Positions 8,123 through 15,932 of a stretch of 64,000 nucleotides of DNA are shown here, in pieces. A program made the position numbers and the translations under genes. Each line of letters begins with the position of its first letter. Within the stretch, counting starts at the first letter, position 1. This stretch comes from Ahrensia sp. R2A130 (GTDB lineage: Bacteria > Pseudomonadota > Alphaproteobacteria > Rhizobiales > Rhizobiaceae): assembly GCF_000179775.1 (NCBI RefSeq), contig NZ_AEEB01000003.1, forward strand, positions 868,001 to 932,000. Direction: 5' to 3'. Below the pieces are notes generated by a model. That model had not been told where the DNA came from and ran no database searches. It saw only the letters and a program-made list of their open reading frames with translations.

Positions 8123-9085
8123 TTAAAGCCCGCGATTGGCCTCAAACTGACCGTGCTTGCGGAAGCGCACGAGATAGGTCGGAAGAACAGCAGAAAGCGC
8201 AGTCGGTTCAACGCCCGCATCTTCGAGTGTCCGATTTTGCGTTATAGAATCGTCGGACACTACGTTGTCGCTCTTTAGCATCTCCACCTGCCCCGGCGTG
8301 ATGGGTGCGCCTGGTGCAAATTGCAGCAAGCTGCCCATGGCTGACGCAATGGGGAATGGCAGGGAAACAAGCGCTCGCTTACGGTCGATGACATCAAGCA
8401 TCCGCTCCATGCACTCGCGGAAGGTCAGAACTTCCGGGCCACCCAGTTCCCACGTGCTGCCAGCTTCCAGCTTTTCATCGGCTGCATTGGCGATGGCCTT
8501 GGCAACATCGCCCACATAGACGGGCTGGAAGCGGCTTTTGCCGCCACCGATTAATGGCAATGCAGGCGCAATACGTGCCATGCCCGCAAAGCGATTGAAG
8601 AAGTCATCTTCAGGGCCGAATATAATCGACGGGCGCATGATGATCGCGTCTGGCGACGCTTTGCGAACCATATCTTCTCCAAGCGCTTTTGTGCGGGCGT
8701 AGTCGGCCTTGGATTGCTCATCAGCACCGATGGCGGATACGTGGACCATCTTCGCGCCAGCAGCAGCCGCTGCTTCGGAAACCCAACCGGCACCACGAGC
8801 TTGAAGCGAATCAAACGTCTGTTTGCCAGTGGCCGCCAAAATGCCAACTGTGTTGACCACGATGTCAGCTCCCTCAACCGCACGGTCGATAGACCAGCGG
8901 TAACGGAGGTTAGCCTGTACGAACTGGATCTGACCGACATCACCGGACGGTTGAACATGGCCTGCAAGATCCGGTCTGCGACATGCCACGCGTACCCGAT
9001 AACCGCGTTCAGCCAGTTCCCGCACAACGTAACGCCCCAGAAATCCGGAACCGCCAAAAACGGTGACGAGCTTATTGGTGTACAT
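8123..9085 (-). CDS. NDUFA9-like NAD(P)-binding protein (complex I-associated, SDR fold)
   Basis: The 320-residue protein has a Rossmann NAD(P) motif at the N-terminus (VTVFGGSGFLGRYVVREL) and atypical short-chain dehydrogenase/epimerase features (VNTVGIL, HVSAIGAD, YARTKALGEDMV, MRPSIIFGPEDDFFNRF). This matches the bacterial 'complex I NDUFA9 subunit family', whose mitochondrial member is an accessory subunit of NADH dehydrogenase. In alphaproteobacteria it is usually encoded away from the nuo operon, as here, and its role is poorly defined. It could also be a ubiquinone-linked or sugar-epimerase-like enzyme. Confidence 0.85.
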   Translation of the reverse strand: MYTNKLVTVFGGSGFLGRYVVRELAERGYRVRVACRRPDLAGHVQPSGDVGQIQFVQANLRYRWSIDRAVEGADIVVNTVGILAATGKQTFDSLQARGAGWVSEAAAAAGAKMVHVSAIGADEQSKADYARTKALGEDMVRKASPDAIIMRPSIIFGPEDDFFNRFAGMARIAPALPLIGGGKSRFQPVYVGDVAKAIANAADEKLEAGSTWELGGPEVLTFRECMERMLDVIDRKRALVSLPFPIASAMGSLLQFAPGAPITPGQVEMLKSDNVVSDDSITQNRTLEDAGVEPTALSAVLPTYLVRFRKHGQFEANRGL

Positions 9086-9353
9086 GGGCGAAAACCTCGT
9101 CTTGTGCAGAGCTAATACAAGCTCGTGTTTTCAGCAGTCGCGCTGCCGAAGTGGATCAGATGTTGGCCTGTTTCCTAAGCGCTTTGCGTCCAAATGGAAA
9201 CGGCGACGATGGTAGCGCCACACTGCCCTGTGACGTTTCCCGCAGCTTTATAACATCCCGCTGCACCTGCGTGCAGAAGATAGCCTCATAAGCTGCCATA
9301 AGTGATTGACTTGCCCCCATCCCACATCTACACGCAGGCCGGTTCGCATCTGT

Positions 9354-9440
<87 letters not shown>

Positions 9441-9492
9441 GCGACACCCCTCTATTTCGCGTTATTGCTGAAGTTGCGCATGTGCGGAACCA

Positions 9493-10494
9493 TCATACCT
9501 TGCGCAGGATAAGCAGCACGAACAGCGCGCCTATGCTTGTGGTTACGATGCCGACGGGCAGCTCCTGCGGCATCAGGATCGTGCGAGCCAGCGTATCGCT
9601 TGCAACGAGAAGACCAGCACCAATAACAGCGGCCAATAGCGTGAGCGAGCGGTGGAGTGGCCCGACCAAGCTGCGCGCCAGATGCGGCACCATGAGGCCC
9701 ACAAAGCCGATAACCCCTGTTAGCGACACGAATGCCGCTGTCGCGAACGCGCAAACGAGGAACGTGATGGCACGCATTGCAGGCACATTGACCCCCAACG
9801 TCATCGCCGTGTCATCGCCTGCCAGTAACGCATCAAGCTGGCGATGGCGCGTCTGCGCATAGATGAGAACGGCTGCAAGACCGGCTAGCGCAATAGGCAG
9901 CAATTCCCAGCGCGCCAAACCCAAGCCACCTAATGTCCAAAAGAGAACCGAATGCGCAGCGCGTTGGTCGCCTGCAAACACCATGTAGTTGGTGATCGCT
10001 GCAAACAAGAACGATACAGCAAGGCCAGCCAACACGAGACGCGCCGGGCCTTGGTCTTCCAGCCTTGTCACCAGAAGCAGCACGATGGCAGACGCCAACA
10101 AGCCTCCAACAAAGGCTGCAATCGGAAGCGTCCAGATGCCCAGCATATCGCCGGTTACGGTGATAACCAGAACCGCGCCCGCCGCAGCTCCCGATGACAG
10201 GCCGAACAAAAACGGGTCAGCAAGATCATTGCGCGTGACGGTTTGCAAAAGACAACCAACGATGCCGAGCCCTGCTCCCACGACTAACGCCAACAAGGCT
10301 CTGGGCAGCCGTAGGTCAAGAACGATCCGCATCAGCGGATGTGCATCATCTGCCGGTGACTGTCCGGTGACAGCATAGCCCAACGCTTCCATCACTACGC
10401 CGGTGGGCAAAGTTGTCGAACCCACCGCAATAGCCAAAACGGTCAACCCGATCAGGATCAGCAGACCTGAAGCAAACGTCAGCGCAAGCTTCAT
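9493..10494 (-). CDS. FecCD-family ABC transporter permease (B12/metal-chelate type)
   Basis: The 333-residue polytopic protein has about nine to ten hydrophobic segments. FecCD/BtuC landmarks are present: RLPRALLALVVGAGLGIVGC near residues 60-80, the GLSSGAAAGAVL turn and GFVGLMVPHLARSLVGP, which contacts the ATPase. Such permeases dimerise to form the inner-membrane channel for siderophores, haem or cobalamin. It is the last gene of a four-gene minus-strand operon, five bases after the binding-protein gene. The cobalamin riboswitch in front of the operon favours a corrinoid or cobalt substrate over iron. Confidence 0.9.
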   Translation of the reverse strand: MKLALTFASGLLILIGLTVLAIAVGSTTLPTGVVMEALGYAVTGQSPADDAHPLMRIVLDLRLPRALLALVVGAGLGIVGCLLQTVTRNDLADPFLFGLSSGAAAGAVLVITVTGDMLGIWTLPIAAFVGGLLASAIVLLLVTRLEDQGPARLVLAGLAVSFLFAAITNYMVFAGDQRAAHSVLFWTLGGLGLARWELLPIALAGLAAVLIYAQTRHRQLDALLAGDDTAMTLGVNVPAMRAITFLVCAFATAAFVSLTGVIGFVGLMVPHLARSLVGPLHRSLTLLAAVIGAGLLVASDTLARTILMPQELPVGIVTTSIGALFVLLILRKV

Positions 10495-10499
10495 ATCAA

Positions 10500-11447
10500 C
10501 TAGAACGCCTCTGGATGCATGGCCTGCGCGATCTTTGCGATAGCGTCGATATTGTCAGGACCAGGCGTAAGTTCTTCATAGCGCAGCTTTATAAAGCGCT
10601 CGTTTTTGACAGCGTCAGTGTACTTCATCACCGGATGCTCTTTGAGAAACGCCAAAAGACCTTCAGCGCCATCGCCGGTTTGATAATCCAGCAGGATAAG
10701 GAATTCCGGATTAGCAGCCGCCACGGCTTCCCATGAGGTCGTTCCCCAGCTGGTGTGCATATCTGCGGTGACATTGGTGCCGCCTGCCGCCTCGATCATC
10801 GCGGTGGTGATGGCGAATTTTCCAGCGGTAAAAGGTTTGTCAGCGCCGGAATCGTAGAGAAACACGCGTTTTGCGTCAGTGTCACCTACTGACTTTTCGA
10901 TACCTGCCAATTGCGTTTTCCAAGCCGAAATCAAAGCATCTGCCTCATCCTCCTTGTCGAATATCGCGCCAAGACGCTCGATATCTGTGAACAGCAAATC
11001 CATCGATGCGGGCTTGCGGCCTTTATCAAGATGGACGCAGCTTTCGGTAAGAATGATGGTTTTGATGCCCTGAGGAGCGAGCGTGTCCGGCGTCACATCA
11101 CCACCCGGCTTCATGCCGTAGTACCAGCCCGCAAAAAGCGTGTCGGGAGAAGCTGCAACGAGGTTCTCAAGCGTCGGATATTTAGACGCAAGTTCAGGAA
11201 TATCGCCGAGTTTTTTCTCAAATTCGGCGCTTGTTTTATACCAGCCGGTGATGCCGGTAACGCCTATCATCCGGTCCTGTAAGCCAAGCGCGAATGCCAT
11301 TTCCGACATGTTGATATCGTGAACAACCATGCGTTCCGGCGTCTTGTCGAAGGTGAGCGGTTTGCCGCAATTGTCGACAGTAACAGGCGCAGCGTGAGCC
11401 GTGCCTGCCATCAATGCCATGGCCAGTGCGATCATAAATCGTGTCAT
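10500..11447 (-). CDS. Periplasmic substrate-binding protein of the B12-regulated ABC transporter
   Basis: A 315-residue exported protein with a clear signal peptide (MTRFMIALAMALMAGTAHA). The mature part is a class III TroA/BtuF-like protein: PERMVVHDINMSEMAFALGL at the start, then SPDTLFAGWYYG and NPEFLILLDYQTG, and a helical linker in the middle. The ATG at 11447 is chosen because it opens the signal peptide; a TTG five codons earlier is possible. The family captures siderophores, haem, metals or cobalamin and delivers them to a FecCD permease. Its place behind a cobalamin riboswitch points to corrinoid or cobalt, but residues that would settle the ligand cannot be judged by eye. Confidence 0.88.
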   Translation of the reverse strand: MTRFMIALAMALMAGTAHAAPVTVDNCGKPLTFDKTPERMVVHDINMSEMAFALGLQDRMIGVTGITGWYKTSAEFEKKLGDIPELASKYPTLENLVAASPDTLFAGWYYGMKPGGDVTPDTLAPQGIKTIILTESCVHLDKGRKPASMDLLFTDIERLGAIFDKEDEADALISAWKTQLAGIEKSVGDTDAKRVFLYDSGADKPFTAGKFAITTAMIEAAGGTNVTADMHTSWGTTSWEAVAAANPEFLILLDYQTGDGAEGLLAFLKEHPVMKYTDAVKNERFIKLRYEELTPGPDNIDAIAKIAQAMHPEAF

Positions 11448-11464
11448 TGGGACTGCTTTCAAAT

Positions 11465-12292
11465 TCAGCTGTTGAGTGCCGAACGGTTGGATGGTCTTGC
11501 GATCTGTATATCCAGCGCAGGAATGAAACGGCTTTCACCGGGATGTTGAAAACGGTGCATCGTGACATTGAAGACGTCCTGCACCCGCTCGGGCGACAAC
11601 ACATCTTGCGGAGTGCCGAAGGCCGACAGTTGGCCAGCCTGCATCACCGCAACCTTGTCGGCGAATGTTTCGATCAAAGTGAGATCATGAAGCGCGACCA
11701 CGACCGATATGCCCATGTCCGCAACGAGGCCGAGCAATTCCCCCCTCGCCTGCGGATCAAGATGGTTCGTCGGTTCGTCCAGCACCAAAAGTTCTGGCTG
11801 CTGGCACATGGCACGGGCAATCTTCGCCTTTTGCCGCTCACCACCTGACAAGCTATCCATACGGCTCGCCGCGAATGGGGAAAGTCCGACAGCCTCAATC
11901 GCATTATCCAAATGCGCCAAAGAAACACGGTCACGGCGATCCGGCGTCAGCGGCAAGGCACCAAGCGACACATACTGGCGAACAGTCAGCCGCCCATCCG
12001 GCTCATCGGATTGCCCGACATATGCGATGCGGCGCGCCCGCTCTGCAAAGGACATCTGGTCAAGCCGAAGACCAGAAATAAGAATGGTGCCTGAGGTAGC
12101 TTTCGCCAGCGCGGTAATCATCCGGATCAGCGTCGTCTTGCCCGCGCCATTGGGGCCGACGATGGCGACGATTTCGCCGCGCTGAACGCTCATATCCATC
12201 TCGCCCACCAACGGCTTGCCCGCAGGTGTGAGATAGCCGACGCCTGACAATTCCAGCACAACATTGGCGGTGGATGTGTCAGCAGCGGTCAT
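11465..12292 (-). CDS. ABC transporter ATP-binding protein (FepC/BtuD type)
   Basis: The 275-residue ATPase has Walker A GPNGAGKTT (about residue 42), signature LSGGERQKAKIARA, Walker B LLVLDEPTNHLD and a switch histidine in VVALHDLTL. It powers uptake through the FecCD permease encoded downstream. Its start overlaps the stop of the DUF1636 gene by four bases, implying translational coupling. It ends 17 bases before the chosen start of the binding-protein gene. Confidence 0.93.
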   Translation of the reverse strand: MTAADTSTANVVLELSGVGYLTPAGKPLVGEMDMSVQRGEIVAIVGPNGAGKTTLIRMITALAKATSGTILISGLRLDQMSFAERARRIAYVGQSDEPDGRLTVRQYVSLGALPLTPDRRDRVSLAHLDNAIEAVGLSPFAASRMDSLSGGERQKAKIARAMCQQPELLVLDEPTNHLDPQARGELLGLVADMGISVVVALHDLTLIETFADKVAVMQAGQLSAFGTPQDVLSPERVQDVFNVTMHRFQHPGESRFIPALDIQIARPSNRSALNS

Positions 12293-12696
12293 TGCAACAG
12301 CTCTTCGGTAACGTGGGTCGCCAAAATGGCAGCTGGAATACGCGCCAGCGTTTTTTCAGCGAGACCAACAGGACGTTTTGTGGCCGAAGACCACCCGTCA
12401 GACAGGTCGTTATACTGACGCGCAAATGCCACGAGATCATCGATATCAGCATCGGCGTCGATATCGCCGAACAGATATGTCGTTTTGGAAGATGCCTGAT
12501 AGGCCACCGTACAAGGCCTGTCACAACCGGCCATGCAGGCCACTCCGGACACGGCAAAATCATCGCCCACAACGTCGGAGGCAACATCTATAGCGCTGCG
12601 CAGTTTCTCAATAAGCGCGAGGCCGGGGCGACACTCGCTATTCTTGTGCCGGCAGGATACACAAACGGTGATTTTGTGACGTGGTCGATGGCTCAT
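12289..12696 (-). CDS. DUF1636 family protein, predicted metal/[2Fe-2S]-binding
   Basis: The 135-residue protein carries two cysteine clusters, CVSCRHKNSEC near residues 12-22 and CMAGCDRPC near 53-61, set in a thioredoxin-like fold pattern as in DUF1636. This family is often found beside cobalt or B12 genes. It is the first gene of the riboswitch-controlled operon, with a strong CGGAGGG ribosome site just before its ATG and a four-base overlap with the ATPase gene. Binding of an iron-sulfur cluster or transfer of metal is an inference; no activity is established to my knowledge. Confidence 0.85.
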   Translation of the reverse strand: MSHRPRHKITVCVSCRHKNSECRPGLALIEKLRSAIDVASDVVGDDFAVSGVACMAGCDRPCTVAYQASSKTTYLFGDIDADADIDDLVAFARQYNDLSDGWSSATKRPVGLAEKTLARIPAAILATHVTEELLQ

Positions 12697-12766
12697 ATTG
12701 CCCTCCGCATATCAACGGAGTTGGCAATGAGCCCGTGATCATTCGCAATAAACGCAGATGTTCCAT
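12638..12766 (-). CDS. Possible leader peptide between B12 riboswitch and operon
   Basis: An ATG at 12766 follows AAGGAG at a good distance (seven bases) and opens a 42-codon frame beginning MEHLRLLRMITGSLPTP. It runs through and overlaps the start of the DUF1636 gene in another frame, ending at 12638. No homologue is recognised. It may be a translated leader that couples or limits expression of DUF1636, or only a chance frame. Its ribosome site repeats the GGAGACC found in the riboswitch B12 box. Confidence 0.3.
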   Translation of the reverse strand: MEHLRLLRMITGSLPTPLICGGQYEPSTTSQNHRLCILPAQE

Positions 12767-12814
12767 CGTCGGTCTCCTTACCAGACATCCCCGTCCGGAT
12801 TGAGTGAAATCACG

Positions 12815-13025
12815 ATGGCAGGTCTCCTGACTTGCGGGTCACAGCGTATCCGAACCTTCCCAAAATCGCCTCACTCATTGGAGCGGGGTTCATTCAGTGG
12901 TGTTCTTCGGAAACGCTCGCCGCTTACAGTTGCGGGGGCAGTTACGGGTTTGGTGCCTTCTGGCTACGCCTCACCGTATTCCCTTTTCATCCCGCTCAAA
13001 TCTCTTCGAGCAAGAACCATCAAGG
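12815..13025 (-). ncRNA. Cobalamin (AdoCbl) riboswitch
   Basis: Read on the minus strand the region contains the hallmark pieces in order: AAGGGAATACGGTGAGGCG, the CCCGCAACTGTAAGCGGCGA core, CCACTG, TGGGAAGG and the terminal B12 box AAGTCAGGAGACCTGCC (at 12817-12833). Cobalamin riboswitches shut down downstream genes when adenosylcobalamin is plentiful. It precedes the DUF1636/ABC transporter operon. Boundaries are approximate. Confidence 0.95.
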
Positions 13026-13322
13026 GAAGCCTAGGCCGCATCGAAATTCGAGACAACGAAATTCGACAGTCCTCCTCAGTATGATTGAGAATGGGCTCGG
13101 CGAACGCCTGCACCTCGTTTGATGCAGCAGCCATTGAACGAGGTGATGATACTCGGCATCTGGCAAAGAGTTGCTACGTCGTGCCGACAATTGCTCCGAC
13201 CCTTGACCAACGCTTTTCAGCCTATCTAATGTCAACGATAAAAATACGCGCGTAAACTATTGCTTGCGGCTTGGCGCATTGATTAAATTCAACGTGAAGA
13301 AAGTTTAGAAAGGTGCAGGCAG
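13026..13322. other. Divergent intergenic region: promoters of the B12 operon and the lacI-type gene
   Basis: No gene is seen. The stretch must hold the promoter for the riboswitch transcript (minus) and for the LacI-type regulator (plus). It contains the palindrome TACGCGCGTA (13245-13254), which runs into GTAAACT (13252-13258), a motif repeated inverted in front of the polyol transporter genes. Confidence 0.4.
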
Positions 13323-14348
13323 ATGGGCGGACGTAGGGTCAATACGATGGAGGAGCTGGCGGTGGTCAGCGGAATTTCGCGACCAACACTGTCGAAATAT
13401 TTCAACGCACCGGAAAGCGTACGCCCTACGACACGCAGCAAGATCGAACTTGCCCTGGAACGCTACGATTACCGGCCCAACATTTTCGCCATCAACCAGA
13501 ACCGCAAACTGACCAAAACAATCGGCATCGTCGTTCCCTATTCCAGCGACCCATTCTTTGCCGAAATCATGCGCATGATTGAGCGCCGCTGCATCGAGGC
13601 AGGCTACTGGCCGCTGGTGTTCAGTGCACATGGACAACGCGACCTTGAAAACCATGCGCTGGCGACCCTTCAATCGCTCCGACCAGCAGGAGCGTTGATA
13701 GCGCCGTTGGGTCGCAGTTCCGATTTTGATAACGTCCAAAGCTTCACGTCAGAAGTTCCAACAGTCGTGTTCGACAGCAACCTGAACGTCGGCGAGGCCT
13801 TTGTTGGGCACGACAATATGCAAGCGACCAAGATGATCGTGGATTACCTTTGTCGCACCGGTGAGCCACCCTGTTTCTTTGAGATGGAGCCGGTCAATCC
13901 CAACGCAAACAAACGCCGCAACGCCTATATTGAAACGATGAAACAACTCGGTCACGAACCGATGGTCATACAGGTGGATCGTTCGGAATGGGATTTTGAA
14001 CGCATCGGCCTCGAAGAAGGCAACCGCCTACTCTCCAGCTGCGCCCTGCCTTCAGAAACAGTCTTGTGCAGTAATGATCGGCTTGCGGTTGGCCTAATTG
14101 CGGCGGCCTATCAAAACGACATTCGCGTTGGATATGGCGAAGGCTGTTCGTTGCGAATTGCTGGCCATGACGACCATCCGTGGTCACAATTCACCTGCCC
14201 TCCACTCACCACTGTGGCACAGGACTACAGCTCGATTGCTGAGCGCAGCGTGGAGATATTGTTCAGCATGATCGATGGGGAATCTCCTGGTGAAAATCGG
14301 CCTGAAGTGCTGTTCCCGGGTAAGCTTGTTATGCGGGCATCGGCCTAG
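13323..14348 (+). CDS. LacI-family regulator of the polyol operon
   Basis: The 341-residue protein starts with a LacI helix-turn-helix (TMEELAVVSGISRPTLSKYFNAPESVRP, residues 8-35) and hinge helix. A periplasmic-binding-protein-like sensor domain follows, beginning at IGIVVPYSSDPFFAEIM. It lies directly upstream of and in line with the polyol ABC transporter and dehydrogenases, so it very likely controls them in response to a sugar alcohol or its ketose. AAAGG precedes the start codon at a suitable distance. The effector is not shown by the sequence. Confidence 0.9.
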   Translation: MGGRRVNTMEELAVVSGISRPTLSKYFNAPESVRPTTRSKIELALERYDYRPNIFAINQNRKLTKTIGIVVPYSSDPFFAEIMRMIERRCIEAGYWPLVFSAHGQRDLENHALATLQSLRPAGALIAPLGRSSDFDNVQSFTSEVPTVVFDSNLNVGEAFVGHDNMQATKMIVDYLCRTGEPPCFFEMEPVNPNANKRRNAYIETMKQLGHEPMVIQVDRSEWDFERIGLEEGNRLLSSCALPSETVLCSNDRLAVGLIAAAYQNDIRVGYGEGCSLRIAGHDDHPWSQFTCPPLTTVAQDYSSIAERSVEILFSMIDGESPGENRPEVLFPGKLVMRASA

Positions 14349-14363
14349 CTTCAAAACACCCAA

Positions 14364-14380
14364 AGTTTACAGGAGTAAAA
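14364..14380. promoter_or_regulatory. Candidate operator upstream of the polyol transporter operon
   Basis: AGTTTAC-AGGA-GTAAAA contains the inverted repeat TTTAC (14366-14370) / GTAAA (14375-14379). The same AGTTTAC motif occurs inverted at 13252-13258 in front of the regulator gene. It lies about 70 bases before the binding-protein start. It lacks the central CG typical of LacI operators, so confidence is low. Confidence 0.3.
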
Positions 14381-14449
14381 TTTCTCGTTGACTCCCGCAT
14401 GAACGCTGCATTAGCTTTTACATTCATCATACCTTTGGGAGGAAACAGG

Positions 14450-15766
14450 ATGAAACTCGGAAACATGATTTCCAAATCCGCACTCGGGCTCGTTGCCGGT
14501 TCGGTAATGGCACTGAGCGCAACCACTGCATTTGCAGATGGCCACGCCAAATCACTCACCATCGCGATCGTGAACAACGGTCACATGGAAAACATGAAGA
14601 AGGTCGCTGAAGCTTACACCAAAGACACCGGTGTCGAGCTGAAGTGGGTTTCGCTGGAAGAAGGCGTTCTGCGCGAGCAGGTCACGTCCGACACAGCAAC
14701 CGGTGGTGGTCAGTACGACATCATCAACATCGGCATGCAGGAAGCTCCAATCTGGGGTAAAGCAGGCTGGATCGAGCCACTCGAATTCGGCGCAGAATAC
14801 GATGTCGACGACATCCTGCCCGCCATGCGCAAGGGTCTCTCCTACGACGGCAAGCTCTATGCTGCGCCATTCTACGGTGAATCCTCCATGGTGATGTACC
14901 GCAAAGATCTGGCCGACAAAGCCGGTGTCACCATCGCGGACAATGACAGCTGGGATAACATCACCAAGGCCGCTGCAGCGATGCACGATCCTGACAACGG
15001 TGTTTACGGTGCTTGCCTGCGCGGCAAACCAGGCTGGGGCGACAACGCTGCCTTCATCACGACTATCGCAAACTCCTTTGGCGCGCGCTGGTTCGACAAA
15101 GACATGAAGCCACAGCTCGACTCGCCAGAGTGGAAAGCTGCGATGGACATGTACGTCAATCTGCTGGGCAAATACGGCCCTCCAGGATCCGAAGGTAACT
15201 CCTTCAACGAGATCCTGGCGCTCTTCAACGAAGGCAAATGCGGTATGTGGATCGATGCCACAATCGCTGCTTCCTTCCTGGAAAGCGATCAGGTCGCCTA
15301 CGCACAGTCGCCTAACGCCGGTAACCCGGTCGGTGCGAACTGGCTCTGGGCTTGGGCAATGGCTGTACCATCGGGTACCGAGAACACCGCTGAAGCAAAA
15401 GCTTTCATCGAGTGGGCAACGTCGAAAGACTACATCAAGGCCGTTGCAAACCACCCCGACTTCGGCTGGGGCAAGGTTCCAACTGGTACGCGCACCTCGA
15501 CCTACGCATATCCGGAATTCAAGGCCGTTGCGAAATTCGCATCTGCTGAGATGGCAGCTATCGACTCGGCTGCACCAGATCCCACCGAACTGAAGCCCTA
15601 CACCGGCGTACAGTTCGTCGCGATCCCGGAATTCCCGGAAATCGGCAGCGCTGCCGGACAGGAGTTCTCTGCAGCTCTCTCCGGTGCCAAGACAGTTGAG
15701 GAAGCCCTCGCGGCAGCTCAGTCCAACGCGGACTCCGTCATGAAAGAAGCTGGCTACTACGAATAA
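14450..15766 (+). CDS. smoE: Polyol ABC transporter, periplasmic binding protein (SmoE-like)
   Basis: The 438-residue protein has a signal peptide ending near TTAFA-DG (about residue 29) and a family 1 extracellular solute-binding fold. Landmarks are GQYDIINIGMQEAPIWGKAGWIEPL, LYAAPFYGESSMVMYRKDL and GANWLWAWAMAVPSGTENTAEAKAFIEW. It captures sorbitol, mannitol or related polyols in the periplasm for the two permeases downstream. The start at 14450 follows a strong GGGAGGAAACAGG ribosome site; upstream in-frame starts lack one. Two stable hairpins follow its stop codon, commonly seen where a binding protein is made in excess over its permeases. Confidence 0.92.
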   Translation: MKLGNMISKSALGLVAGSVMALSATTAFADGHAKSLTIAIVNNGHMENMKKVAEAYTKDTGVELKWVSLEEGVLREQVTSDTATGGGQYDIINIGMQEAPIWGKAGWIEPLEFGAEYDVDDILPAMRKGLSYDGKLYAAPFYGESSMVMYRKDLADKAGVTIADNDSWDNITKAAAAMHDPDNGVYGACLRGKPGWGDNAAFITTIANSFGARWFDKDMKPQLDSPEWKAAMDMYVNLLGKYGPPGSEGNSFNEILALFNEGKCGMWIDATIAASFLESDQVAYAQSPNAGNPVGANWLWAWAMAVPSGTENTAEAKAFIEWATSKDYIKAVANHPDFGWGKVPTGTRTSTYAYPEFKAVAKFASAEMAAIDSAAPDPTELKPYTGVQFVAIPEFPEIGSAAGQEFSAALSGAKTVEEALAAAQSNADSVMKEAGYYE

Positions 15767-15783
15767 GCCACGCTTCACTGCAG

Positions 15784-15855
15784 GACCCGGCACACGGTGT
15801 CGGGTCTTTCGGGCTCACCCCCGCTCTTCGGCGCGCTACCTTACGGTGGCGCGCC
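15784..15855 (+). other. Tandem intercistronic stem-loops after the binding-protein gene
   Basis: The first stem pairs GACCCGGCAC (15784-15793) with GTGTCGGGTC (15797-15806), with a three-base loop and TTTC after it. The second pairs GGCGCGCTACC (15830-15840) with GGTGGCGCGCC (15845-15855) around TTAC. Each has one G-T wobble. They sit between the binding-protein and permease genes and could stabilise the upstream mRNA or partly terminate transcription. Confidence 0.6.
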
Positions 15856-15932
15856 TTAAGTGGTGAGAACGTCCAAAAAATCCTAACGCAGCGGAGTTTG
15901 CGAGATCTTTGGTTTCTGGGGAGAACGATATA

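Noticed and set aside
9493-11447. Annotation as ferric-siderophore uptake genes
   Set aside because: Sequence families alone would allow it, but the cobalamin riboswitch in front of the operon favours corrinoid or cobalt.
14552-15793. 413-codon open frame antisense to the polyol binding-protein gene
   Set aside because: Codon-bias shadow of a well-supported exported protein; the translation shows no recognisable domain and no ribosome site.
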